Positions 1 through 10,120 of a stretch of DNA of 64,000 nt are shown here, piece after piece. The stretch covers positions 124,001-188,000 of the forward strand of contig CAZCZO010000001.1 in NCBI GenBank assembly GCA_964503275.1, read 5' to 3'. How positions within the stretch are numbered: the first letter of the stretch is position 1; every line of letters starts with the position of its first letter. The DNA comes from DASRAP01 sp964503275. GTDB lineage: Bacteria; Gemmatimonadota; Gemmatimonadetes; Gemmatimonadales; Gemmatimonadaceae. Both the position numbers and the translations under genes were made by a program. The notes beneath the pieces are model-generated. The model made no database searches, was not told the DNA's origin, and saw nothing but the letters and a program-made list of their open reading frames with translations.

Positions 1-2
1 TC

Positions 3-1937
3 TCGCTGGGTGGGCTCGCGCTGGCCGTGGGCATCCTGGTGGACCAGGCGATCGTCGTGTCCGAGGCGGTCGGGAAACAGGTCGAGGAGGGCGTCCCGCT
101 CTCGGAGGCCGTGGTGAAGGGCACCGAGGAGATCGGTGGACCGCTGATCGCCGGCACGTTGACCACGCTGCTGGTGTTCGGGCCGATCATCTTCGTGCAG
201 GGGCTGGCGGCCGCGCTGTTCCGGGATCTGTCGCTGGCGGTGGTGACGAGCGTGGCGGCCTCGCTGGTGCTCGCGCTGACCTTGATGCCCGTGCTGATCG
301 GCACGGGCCGTGGCGCCCGTGCGACTGCGGCGGCGGCCGATGCCGCCCGCGAGCGCACGGCCGCGTCGCGCACGTCGGCGCTGGACCGGCTCGGGGTGCG
401 CATCGCCGACCTCTACGAGGACGGCATGCGCTGGTCGCTGCGGCATCCGGTCGTGATCTTCCTGGGCGGACTCGCGCTGATGGTGGTGATGGTGGGCCTG
501 CTGCGCACCATGCCCAAGGAGATCCTGCCGCAGGTGGACGAGGGCATCGTCGTCGCGCAGATGCAGTTGGCCGAGGGGACGTCGATCGAGGAGACGGTGC
601 GCCAGGTGGCGCGGATCGAGCAGGCCGCGGCGGGCATGGGGGCCAGCGGCGTGTATTCGCGGGTGGGCAACGCGACGGACGAGGAAGTGCTGGCCGGTGC
701 CGACCCGGGGTCGTCGGCGACGGCGCAGTTGATCATCCCGGTGCCTGAGGGCACGCCGGCCGTGGCGTTCGCCGACGCGTTGCGCGCGGCGGTGCCCGAC
801 TTGGCTCAGGGCCAGTTGGCCTTCGACCTCGCGGGCCAGTCGGAGTTCGGGTCGTTGATCGGGCGCGAGGGCCGCTTGGTGCGCGTGGAGGTGAGTGCGC
901 GATCGCTCGACGACGCGGCGCGCTGGGCCGAGGCCGTGCGGGGCGAGTTGGCGACGCTGCCGACGCTGACGGACGTGCGCAATGCCTTCGCGGCGACGCA
1001 GCCGATCGTCGAGGTGACGCTGGAGCGCAATCGCCTGGCGGAGCGCGGCATCAGCGTGGCGGCGGTGTCGAACGCGCTCGCGGGCGGGCTGGGTGGGGTG
1101 CAGGCGAACGAGTTCCGTGAGACGGACCGCCGCACGCCGATCGCGGTGCGCAATGCGGGGCTCTCGAACGAGGATCTGCAGACGGCACTGCGCACCATGG
1201 TCGCCGGCGTGCCCGTGGGGCAGTTGGTGCGCGCCGAGGAGAAGCGCGCGCCGCTCGAAGTGGTGCGCGTGGGGCAGCGTCCGGTGGCGATCGTCGAAGC
1301 GCTGATCGCCGAGGGCGGCACGGCGCGGGCCACGACGGATGTGGAGCGGGTGCTCTCGGGGATCGGCGCCCCGGCGGGCGTGAGCTGGCAGATCACCGGT
1401 GCCGACATCGAGCAGCGGCGCACCACCGAGGAGCTGTCGCTGGTGGCGCTGCTGTCGGTGGCGCTGGTGTTCCTGGTGCTGGCCGGCGAGTTCGCGTCGT
1501 TCACGATGCCGCTGGTGGTGATCACGACGGTGCCGCTCGCCGCGGCCGGCGGGGTGGTGCTGCTGTGGCTGACCGGCGCGAGCATCAACGCGGTGTCGCT
1601 GATCGGGCTCGTGGTGATGATCGGTATGGCGGACAATGAGGCGATCGTGAAACTCGCGGCCATCGAGCGCTTGCGGGAGGAAGGCATGCCGCTCGAGGAG
1701 GCCGTGTTGAAGGGGGGACGCCGACGCTTGCGTGCGATCGCGATGACCTCGCTGACGACCGTGACGGGTGTGCTGCCGCTGGTCTTCGGGCTGGGCTCGG
1801 GCGGCGCGCTGTATCAGCCGCTCGCCGCCGGCGTGATCGGCGGCACGATGTCGGCGTTGGTGGTGACGTTCTTCCTGCTGCCGACGGTGTATTACGTCGT
1901 CGAGCGCTGGAAGCTCGGGCGGGTCGCCGCCGCATGA
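3..1937 (+). CDS. RND-family efflux permease, 5' truncated by window edge
   Basis: This is the C-terminal ~645 residues of an inner-membrane RND (AcrB/CusA-type) proton-driven exporter. The frame is open to the left edge, so the true start lies outside the window. The visible part begins in transmembrane helix 4 with GILVDQAIVV, which keeps one of the acidic residues used for proton coupling. A periplasmic loop domain follows at about residues 165-470. The second helix bundle contains GMADNEAIV in the TM10 position and ends in a basic tail. Its stop overlaps the start of the next RND gene by four bases (ATGA), so the two are co-transcribed and probably translationally coupled. The substrate cannot be told from sequence. 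An adaptor gene probably lies upstream, outside the window. Confidence 0.93.
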   Translation, partial: SLGGLALAVGILVDQAIVVSEAVGKQVEEGVPLSEAVVKGTEEIGGPLIAGTLTTLLVFGPIIFVQGLAAALFRDLSLAVVTSVAASLVLALTLMPVLIGTGRGARATAAAADAARERTAASRTSALDRLGVRIADLYEDGMRWSLRHPVVIFLGGLALMVVMVGLLRTMPKEILPQVDEGIVVAQMQLAEGTSIEETVRQVARIEQAAAGMGASGVYSRVGNATDEEVLAGADPGSSATAQLIIPVPEGTPAVAFADALRAAVPDLAQGQLAFDLAGQSEFGSLIGREGRLVRVEVSARSLDDAARWAEAVRGELATLPTLTDVRNAFAATQPIVEVTLERNRLAERGISVAAVSNALAGGLGGVQANEFRETDRRTPIAVRNAGLSNEDLQTALRTMVAGVPVGQLVRAEEKRAPLEVVRVGQRPVAIVEALIAEGGTARATTDVERVLSGIGAPAGVSWQITGADIEQRRTTEELSLVALLSVALVFLVLAGEFASFTMPLVVITTVPLAAAGGVVLLWLTGASINAVSLIGLVVMIGMADNEAIVKLAAIERLREEGMPLEEAVLKGGRRRLRAIAMTSLTTVTGVLPLVFGLGSGGALYQPLAAGVIGGTMSALVVTFFLLPTVYYVVERWKLGRVAAA

Positions 1938-4900
1938 TCCGCTGGGCGGTCTCGCGGCCGGCGGTGATCTGGGCCGCCTGCGCGTCGCTGCTGGCGGCGG
2001 GCGCGGTGTCGTTCACCCGGCTCGCGCTGGCCACGCGGACCACGGTCGAGTTGCCGCAGCTGTCGGTGTCGGCGAGTTGGGCCGGGTCGTCGGCGGAGTT
2101 GATGGAGATGTACATCACCGCCCCCATCGAAGGCGCGATCCAAGGGGTGCGCGATGTGCGGCGGGTGTCGAGCACCTCGAATGATGGCAGTACGCAGATC
2201 CGCGTCGAGCTCGAGCCCAAGGCCAATGTGCAGCTCACGCGCCTGGCGATCTTGGAGCGACTGGAGTTGCTGCGCCCGGAGTTCCCGCCCGGCGCGACGC
2301 GGCCGTCGGTGTCGAACTTCGTGCCCGAGGGTCTCGAGGAAGCGCCCTTGATGCAAGTACGCGTGAGCGGGCCGTACACCCCGGGCACGCTGCAGAAGAT
2401 GCTGGTCGACCTCGTGGAGCCGCGGTTGCAGGCCGTGCCGGGCGTGGCGGGTGTGTCGCGCGGCGCCGGGGTCGAGATCGGTGTGTCGGTGAGCTACGAT
2501 GCGCAGCGCCTGCGCATGCTCGGCATCCCGCCCGATCTGCTCTCCGACGCGATCCGCAACGCGCGTACGGTGGAGGCGCTGGGCAACGAGCAGATGGGCG
2601 CCACCGTGCGGGCCGTGGTGCTGCGCGACGTGCCCGAGACGCTGGAGGACCTCGCCGCGTTGCCGGTGCGTGCGCCGAGTGGCCGCGTGTTCCCGTTGGG
2701 CGAGCTGGCGTCGATCCGCTCGGACGAGGACACGCGCGGTCAGTTCTACCGCATCGATGGCCGGCCGGCCATCGCGCTGTCGATCTCGCGCTTGCCGGGG
2801 GCCGATGCCATCAAGACCTCGGCGGCCGTGCGCACGGCGATCGACGAGATCCAGGCGACGTTGCCCGCCGGGGCGACGCTGCAGATCTCGCGCGACGAGA
2901 GCATCGCGCTGGCCAAGGAGCTGCGCGACCTCGGCAAGCGCGGGGCGATCGCGTTCGTGGCGGTGCTGCTGGTGCTGGCCCTCATGATGCGCGACGCGCT
3001 CGGGGTGGCCCTGGTGATGGGGAGCACGGCCGTGTCGATCGCGGCCACGGCGCTGAGTCTGTATGTGCTGGACATTCCCGCCAACCTGCTGACGCTGGCG
3101 GGGCTAGGCATGGGGGTGGGCATCCTTGTGCAGAACGCGCTCGTGGTGACCGAGCGATTGCGCACCGCACCGGCCACGCCCGATGGCCGGGCCGAGGCCG
3201 CGCGGCGGATCGGGCCGGCGGTGCTGGGGTCCACGCTCACGACGGCCGTGGTGCTGTTCCCCTTCCTGTACCTGCAGGGCAACGCGCGCGCGGCCTTCGT
3301 GCCCTTCGCGTCGGCGTTCGTGCTCGCGCTGTTCTGGTCGGTGGTGACGGCGCTGGCGGTGGTGCCGGCGCTCGCGGGGCGGCATGTGTTCCGCAAGCGG
3401 CGGTTCCGGCGCGGCGAGCGCCTCTATGCCTGGATCGTCGGGTGGACGCTGCGCCTGCGTCCGCTGACGTTGCTCGTGTCCGTCGCGGTGCTGGTGGGAC
3501 TCTCGTGGGTGTTCGTGAAGAAGGTCCCGCGCTTCGCCTGGGGCGGTGGCTTCGGCCAGCAGCAGACGACGCTCAGTGTGTCGCTGAGCTTCCCGCGCGG
3601 GTCCGATCCCGAGCGGCTCGATGCGGCGATGCGCGAGTTCGAGTCCATCGTGCTGGGCAAGCCGGGGATCGAGCGCGTGGAGACGGCGAGCCGCGGGATC
3701 TCGGCGGCGGGCATGACGGTGTTCTTCACCGACGAAGGGGCCTTCACCGCGGTGCCCTTCGAGTTGGAGGAGGCACTCACGCAGCGCGCCGTGTTCGTCG
3801 GCGGCGCCAATGTGAGCGTGCGCGGCCAGGGACCGGGCTTCTCGGCGGGCATGGGCGGCGGGAGCATGGCGAGTTTCCGTCTGCGGCTCTACGGCTATTC
3901 GTACTCGGGCGTGCAGGCCTTCGCCGAGGACATCAAGGCGCGGATCAGTACGCACCCGCGGGTGCGCGACGTGACCATCAGCTCGGCGAATTTCTTCGGC
4001 AGCCAGCGCTCGTTCCAGGTGGTGCTGGATCCGGACCGCACGGCCCTGGCGCGCTTCGGGTTGACGTCGGCGCAGTTGACCGCGGCGATCGGGCGCGAGG
4101 TGCGCGGCGGGCTGGGCGGCACGCGGCTCGAGATCGCCGGTGAGGAGTTGCCGGTGAACGTGAAGGCCATCGGGGCCCGCGAGCGGGCCGTGGACGAGCT
4201 GCGCGAGGCGATGATCCCCAACGTCCGCAACTCGCCGGTGCGGATCGGCGATGTCGCGTCGGTGGATGAGCGCGAAGCGCTGGGCTCCATCACCCGTGAG
4301 GACCAGCAGTATGTGCGCGTGCTGGCCTATGACTTCCGCGGCCCGGCCCGGCTGGCCCAGCGCACGCACACGGCGTTCCTCGAGGCGATCAGCGTCCCGC
4401 CCGGGTACCGGGTGGAGGACGCGGGCTACTACTCGGGTCCGCCCGACACCAGCCAGAAGGGGCTGTGGCTGGTGTTCGCGATCGGGGTGACGCTGGTGGT
4501 GTTGTCGGTGGCGATGGTCTTCGACTCCGTGTGGGGGGCGGCGCTGGTGTTCCTGTCGCTGCCGCTGGCCCTGGGCGGGGTGATGGCGGCGTTCTGGCTC
4601 ACCAAGGCGGCGTTCACGCGCGAGGCGGCGGTGGGGGTGATCCTGGTGATCGGGCTGGCGGTGAACCAGGCGATCCTGCTGGTGGACGCGGCGCTGGCGA
4701 CGCGGCGGCGGCGCGAGGCGGATGGCACGCGGAAGAGTCTCGATGCCGGGGCGGTGATCCGGGCGGCGAAGGAGCGCGCGGGGATGATCGTGATCGTGAC
4801 CTGCGCGGCGCTGGCGTCCCTGCTGCCGCTGGCGATCGGGACGAAGCTCAACTCGCTGTTCGGGGCGATCGCCCTGGCGACCGCTGGCGGGATGCTGGCG

Positions 4901-5050
4901 GGAACGCTGGGCACTTTGTTCGTGCTGCCGGCGATGATCTTCGGGCGCCGAGGCTGGCGCCGCCGCAAGCGGCCGAAGCGCGGCGCTGCGCCACCGACCC
5001 CGCCGGCGGTCGACGCGGCTTTACGCCCTCCTGAACCGGGCGTAGCTTAG
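1934..5050 (+). CDS. RND-family efflux permease, second copy
   Basis: This is a full-length 1038-residue RND transporter with the usual duplicated layout: TM1, a large periplasmic domain, helices 2-6, then the same again. The ATG overlaps the preceding RND stop (ATGA). TM4 reads GILVQNALVV, so the acidic pair found at this place in AcrB-type pumps is replaced by Gln-Asn. The matching TM10 segment reads GLAVNQAILLVD. The paired arrangement suggests a heteromeric pump with the upstream protein, as is known for MdtBC-type systems, but that is inference. The C-terminus is a basic, proline-rich cytoplasmic tail. The family assignment is secure; the substrate is unknown. Confidence 0.93.
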   Translation: MIRWAVSRPAVIWAACASLLAAGAVSFTRLALATRTTVELPQLSVSASWAGSSAELMEMYITAPIEGAIQGVRDVRRVSSTSNDGSTQIRVELEPKANVQLTRLAILERLELLRPEFPPGATRPSVSNFVPEGLEEAPLMQVRVSGPYTPGTLQKMLVDLVEPRLQAVPGVAGVSRGAGVEIGVSVSYDAQRLRMLGIPPDLLSDAIRNARTVEALGNEQMGATVRAVVLRDVPETLEDLAALPVRAPSGRVFPLGELASIRSDEDTRGQFYRIDGRPAIALSISRLPGADAIKTSAAVRTAIDEIQATLPAGATLQISRDESIALAKELRDLGKRGAIAFVAVLLVLALMMRDALGVALVMGSTAVSIAATALSLYVLDIPANLLTLAGLGMGVGILVQNALVVTERLRTAPATPDGRAEAARRIGPAVLGSTLTTAVVLFPFLYLQGNARAAFVPFASAFVLALFWSVVTALAVVPALAGRHVFRKRRFRRGERLYAWIVGWTLRLRPLTLLVSVAVLVGLSWVFVKKVPRFAWGGGFGQQQTTLSVSLSFPRGSDPERLDAAMREFESIVLGKPGIERVETASRGISAAGMTVFFTDEGAFTAVPFELEEALTQRAVFVGGANVSVRGQGPGFSAGMGGGSMASFRLRLYGYSYSGVQAFAEDIKARISTHPRVRDVTISSANFFGSQRSFQVVLDPDRTALARFGLTSAQLTAAIGREVRGGLGGTRLEIAGEELPVNVKAIGARERAVDELREAMIPNVRNSPVRIGDVASVDEREALGSITREDQQYVRVLAYDFRGPARLAQRTHTAFLEAISVPPGYRVEDAGYYSGPPDTSQKGLWLVFAIGVTLVVLSVAMVFDSVWGAALVFLSLPLALGGVMAAFWLTKAAFTREAAVGVILVIGLAVNQAILLVDAALATRRRREADGTRKSLDAGAVIRAAKERAGMIVIVTCAALASLLPLAIGTKLNSLFGAIALATAGGMLAGTLGTLFVLPAMIFGRRGWRRRKRPKRGAAPPTPPAVDAALRPPEPGVA

Positions 5051-5057
5051 GCGACGA

Positions 5058-5097
5058 CCTCGGGGCGACCGAGGGCGTTCTGGCCTGCCCCCTTTTT
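5058..5097 (+). terminator. Possible weak terminator after the RND pair
   Basis: A six-base-pair stem (CCTCGG/CCGAGG, five-base loop) lies just after the RND stop. A run of five T appears about 20 bases further on. The spacing is poor for an intrinsic terminator, so this is only suggestive. Confidence 0.25.
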
Positions 5098-5114
5098 CTG
5101 CGATCGCTGCACGC

Positions 5115-6074
5115 GTGGCCCTCATCACGATCGATTCGTTGCACGCGGCCGCCGCGCTCTTGCGTGGGGTGGCGGTGCGTACGCCGCTGCTCGCGAGCGA
5201 GGCGCTGACGCAGGACGTCGGCGTCCCGGTGTGGCTCAAGCCCGAGATGCTGCAGCGCGGCGGCGCGTTCAAGTTCCGCGGCGCGTACAACTTCGTCTCG
5301 AGTCTTGGCGCGGCCGACCGCGCGCGCGGCGTGATCGCGCCGTCGTCGGGGAACCACGCGCAGGCGGTGGCGCTGGCGGCGAAGCTCTACGGGGTGCCCT
5401 GCACGGTGGTGATGCCGACGACGGTCACCGATGCCAAGCGGCTCGGCGCGCTGCGCTACGGGGCGACCGTGGAGCTGGCCGGGACGACGACGCAGGATCG
5501 CTTCGAGCGGGCCGTCGAGATCGCGGCCGCGACCGGCGGCACGCTGGTGCCGCCGTACGACGACCCGCTGATCATCGCCGGGCAGGGTACGGCGGGGTTG
5601 GAGCTGGTCGAGGACCTGCCGAGTGTCGAGACGGTGCTGGTGCCTGTGGGCGGCGGCGGTCTGTCGGCGGGCGTCGCGGCGGCGGTGAAGTTGCTCGCAC
5701 CGGCCACGCGGGTGATCGGGGTGGAGCCGGCCGGGGCGGCCAAGCTGACGGCGGCGTGGTCGGCGGGCACGCCAACGCGCATCCAGGGCACGGGCAGCAT
5801 TGCCGACGGGCTGCTGGCGGTGCAGATCGGCTCGCTGAACTTCGCGCATCATCGGGCGTTCCTCGATGAGGTCGTGACGGTGTCGGACGGGAGCATCCGC
5901 TGCGCGATGCGCGGATTGCTGGACCGGGCGAAGCTGGTGGCCGAGCCCAGCGGCGCGGTGACGGTGGCGGCCCTGATGGACCGTCCGTCGCTGGCGCAGG
6001 GACCGACGGTCGCCGTGCTGAGCGGCGGGAACATCGAGTGGCCGGGGTTGCTGGAGCACTTGGGCCATGCCTAG
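5115..6074 (+). CDS. Threonine/serine dehydratase, PLP-dependent
   Basis: This 319-residue fold-type II PLP enzyme probably deaminates threonine (or serine) to the 2-oxo acid plus ammonia. The PLP-lysine segment FKFRGAYN lies near residue 53. The substrate loop SSGNHAQA and the phosphate-binding glycine loop GGGGLSAG follow in the expected order. It lacks the C-terminal ACT-type regulatory domain of biosynthetic IlvA, so it has the short catabolic/TdcB-like or serine-racemase-like layout. The start is GTG, 64 bases after the RND stop. Its 3' end overlaps the next gene by eight bases, making it the first gene of a four-gene overlapped run. The precise substrate (threonine, serine or 3-hydroxyaspartate) cannot be fixed. 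Confidence 0.85.
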   Translation: MALITIDSLHAAAALLRGVAVRTPLLASEALTQDVGVPVWLKPEMLQRGGAFKFRGAYNFVSSLGAADRARGVIAPSSGNHAQAVALAAKLYGVPCTVVMPTTVTDAKRLGALRYGATVELAGTTTQDRFERAVEIAAATGGTLVPPYDDPLIIAGQGTAGLELVEDLPSVETVLVPVGGGGLSAGVAAAVKLLAPATRVIGVEPAGAAKLTAAWSAGTPTRIQGTGSIADGLLAVQIGSLNFAHHRAFLDEVVTVSDGSIRCAMRGLLDRAKLVAEPSGAVTVAALMDRPSLAQGPTVAVLSGGNIEWPGLLEHLGHA

Positions 6075-7523
6075 CCAGATCCTCATCGCGGACGACGACG
6101 CGGTGTCGCGTGACGCGGCCTCGAGCATCCTGTGCGAGCACGGGTACGAGGTCTCGTCGGTGTCGTCGGCGCGTGAGTTGCGGCACACCGTTTCGGCGGC
6201 GTTGCCCGATCTGCTGCTGCTCGATGTCGTGTTGCCCGATGTCGGGGGGCTCGAAGTGCTCGCGCAGCTCAAGGGCGATCCCCGCAGCCGCGATGTGCCG
6301 GTGCTGATGCTGTCGTCGCAGGCACGGGAGGACGCGTCAGAGCGGGCCCTGGGTCTCGGGGCGGCCGACTACCTGCGCAAGCCCGTCAAGCCGCGCGACC
6401 TCCTGGCACGCGTGCAGGCGCAATTGCGGATCCGTGCCTTGCTCGACCGGCGGCGTGCGGCGCTGCGCGCGGCCGAGGAGGAGCTGTCGCGCGTACGCGA
6501 GGAGGCCGAGTCGCGGCGGAAGCTGGTGGACATCCTGCACGAGGTCACGGGCGACCTCGCGGCCGACGAGATCTACCACCTGCTGGCGCGCCGCGTGGCG
6601 CGTGCGTTGTCGCTCTCGCGGTGCTCGGTGATCCTCGCGTCGCGCGGTGACTGGACGGGTGTGGTCGCCACGGCCTTCGACGATCCGGCGCTGCGCAATG
6701 TGTCGATCGACCTCACGGGCTACCCCGAGATCCGCACGGCGCTGGAGTTGGGTGAGCCCGTGTTGGTGGAGGATGTGGCGTCGAGCCCGGTCTACGACGG
6801 CGTGCGCGCCGTGTGGGAGGCCAAGGGCACCAAGGTCCCGGTGCGCTCGGTGATCGCGCTGCCGTTCTCGCTGGACCAGCGGCAGACGGGGGTGTTCTTC
6901 CTGCGCCGCATGCTGGACGAGCCGCCGCTCACGCAGGACGATGTCGCCTTCGCCGACGAGGTCATCAAGGCGGCGGTGGCGGCGATCCAGCGGGCCCGCT
7001 TGCTGGAGCGCACCAAGACCGAGAACGCGCGGCTGGAAGTGCTGGCGCACACCGACGCGCTCACGCAGGTGATGAACCGCCGGGCGCTGATGTCGCGCTT
7101 GTCGGCCGAGGTGGATCGTGCGCGGCGCTACGACTCGCCGTTGTCGCTGTTGATGATCGACCTCGACCACTTCAAGCAGGTGAACGACACGCACGGCCAC
7201 TTGATCGGGGATGAGGTGCTGCGCGAGACCGCCGCGCTGTTGCAGCGGACGATCCGCAGTGTGGACGTGGTCGCACGATATGGGGGCGAGGAGTTCGTCG
7301 TGGTGTTGCCGGAGACCCCGCTGGCCGGTGCGGTGCGCTTCGCGGAGCGCATCCGGGCCTTGATCGAGCAGCAGGAGTTCGGCTCGCTGCGCGTCAAGTG
7401 TTCCGTGAGCATCGGCGTGGCGCTGTTCCCCGACGCCGGGGTGGACTCCGTCGATGATCTGCTGCTCCGGTCCGACGCGGCGCTCTACCGCGCGAAGGCC
7501 GAAGGGCGAAACCGGGTGATGCT

Positions 7524-7527
<4 letters not shown>
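6067..7527 (+). CDS. Response-regulator diguanylate cyclase (REC-GAF-GGDEF)
   Basis: This 486-residue cytoplasmic signalling protein probably makes cyclic di-GMP. Residues 1-120 are a receiver domain with the acidic cluster ADDD and the phospho-acceptor in LLLLDVVLP near residue 53. A short coiled linker and a GAF-like sensor domain (about 170-310) follow. The C-terminal GGDEF domain has an intact GGEEF active site near residue 407. It overlaps the dehydratase upstream by eight bases and the kinase downstream by four bases (ATGA). No partner histidine kinase is visible nearby. The GGEEF form is catalytically competent in known cyclases. Confidence 0.93.
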
Positions 7528-8626
<1,099 letters not shown>

Positions 8627-8630
<4 letters not shown>

Positions 8631-9604
8631 GAGCAGCGCTCGCGCTGCTGACCGCGGTCCCCGCCCTCCTCGCCGCGCAGACCTCGGCGCGGACCACGCA
8701 GCTCCTGCAGCGCGCCGATTCGCTGTTGACCAATGGTCAGGTCGCGCGGGCGGAGGCCTTGTACTACTCGCTCTCACGCCAGGCCACGCGCGACCCGGTG
8801 CCGCGCGCGGCGCTGGGGCGGTACCTGGCCTCGCGCGGGGCGTTCCTGGTGGGCGCGACCTTGCTGGAGGAGGCGATCGTGTTCGGCGGCGACGCGGCGG
8901 CCTTGGAGGCGCAGCGGGTGCCGTACATGCAGGCGGGCGGGGACTGGAGCTCGCTGGCAGCGCTGCGGTACGCCCCGCTGCAGGGCGCTGCGCTGGCCCG
9001 CGCGCGGTACCTCGCGACGGACGGCCCCGCGTTCCGTGGAGCCGATTCGGTGACCGTGGCCTTCACGGCCACGACCACCACGGGCTCACTGGGGCGATTC
9101 GAGATGGTGATCGGCGGCCAGACGCTCGTGGCCGACCTCGATCCGGAGTCCGACGAGATCGTCCTCGGCGATCACCGCGCCTATGCGCAGGCATTGGAGA
9201 TCTTCGCGGAATCGCCGAACGGCGGCAGCGCGCGCGAGACGTCGCCGACCGCTGTGGTGGTGCGTGAGGCGTCGATCGGCGGTCTCACGCTCGCGCAGAT
9301 GCCCGCGCGCGTCGATGCGCGACTCGGGCCGCAGCGGGCGCGCGTCGGGATGACGGTGCTCGCGATGCTGGCGCCCACCGTCGATGCCGGCGCAGGGGTG
9401 ATCACGCTGCGGCGCTCGGGCGCGGTCCAGACCCGTGGGGGCGAACGCATCCCCGTGATGTTCACGTTTCCGGGCGTGCGGGTGGCGCGGGCCGACCGCT
9501 GGGTGCCGCTGGAGAGCCCGGCCGGCCGTGCGGTGCTCGCGACGGCGCGCTGGACGCTGGACCTGCGCGGGGGACAACTGATCCTCGAGACCGGCGCGCG
9601 CTGA
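8627..9604 (+). CDS. Secreted protein with retropepsin-like fold, function unknown
   Basis: This is a 325-residue protein with a signal peptide (residues 1-17, cut near LLAAQ). An alpha-helical, TPR-like segment covers residues 20-120, and a beta-rich C-terminal half follows. The C-terminal half has the two-lobed pattern of bacterial retropepsin-like domains: IGGQTLVADLD, then IGGLTLAQMPARVD later. The expected catalytic Asp-Thr/Ser-Gly triad is not there, so I read it as a non-catalytic relative or an unrelated beta domain. It is the last gene of the four-gene overlapped operon. The fold call is tentative. Confidence 0.5.
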
Positions 9605-9628
9605 CGCGTCTGCGGCGCCGTCGGCGGT

Positions 9629-9642
9629 GGCGCATATGCGCC
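9629..9642. terminator. Palindrome between convergent genes
   Basis: GGCGCATATGCGCC is a perfect 14-base palindrome within a GC-rich 49-base gap between two converging genes. It could act as a bidirectional hairpin. There is no T tract, so terminator function is a guess. Confidence 0.3.
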
Positions 9643-9653
9643 GCGTCCGCGGC

Positions 9654-10079
9654 TCAGCCCGTGCGGCGCCGCATCTCGATCAGCAGGCAGCGGTCCTGCA
9701 CCACACTGATGCCCGCATCGCTGAGCTGCGCGGCGACCGCGTCGTGGCGGATGCCCAGCTGGAACCACACCACGCGCGGTGAGAGCGCGAGCAGGTCGTC
9801 CAGATGGGCGGGGATGTCCTCCGGCCGCCGGAACACGATGACCGCGTCGACCGGTTCGCTGATCGCCGCCAACTGCCGCTGCACGGGCTCGCCGAGGATG
9901 TGTGTCTCCTCGGGGTAGTACACGGGCACCGGGATGATACGGCGCCCCATCTGCTGCGCGTACTCGGGCACGAAGTACGCCGGCGCGCCGGTCGCGGCGG
10001 GCTTGATGCCAAGGATCGCGAGCGTCTGCAGCGTGGGCAGCAGCGCCGTGATCTCGTCGTCGGTCTCGAGCAGGGGCAT
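9654..10079 (-). CDS. CoA-binding domain protein (YccU-like)
   Basis: This 141-residue protein looks like the small single-domain CoA-binding (Rossmann) family related to succinyl-CoA synthetase alpha. It has the expected run LAILGIKP, then PVYYPEETHILGEPVQ, then VDAVIVFRRPED, and a helix with VVWFQLGIRHD. I chose the ATG at 10079. An in-frame TTG 15 bases upstream is possible but has no better ribosome site. It diverges from a dehydrogenase gene across only 41 bases, so the two promoters must share that space. The biochemical role of this family is not settled. Confidence 0.8.
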   Translation of the reverse strand: MPLLETDDEITALLPTLQTLAILGIKPAATGAPAYFVPEYAQQMGRRIIPVPVYYPEETHILGEPVQRQLAAISEPVDAVIVFRRPEDIPAHLDDLLALSPRVVWFQLGIRHDAVAAQLSDAGISVVQDRCLLIEMRRRTG

Positions 10080-10120
10080 GCGATAAATTACCAAGGATCA
10101 CCCACACCACGGAGCGCTGG

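Noticed and set aside
3104..4369. 421-residue minus-strand frame
   Set aside because: It is antisense to the second RND gene, without recognisable motifs.
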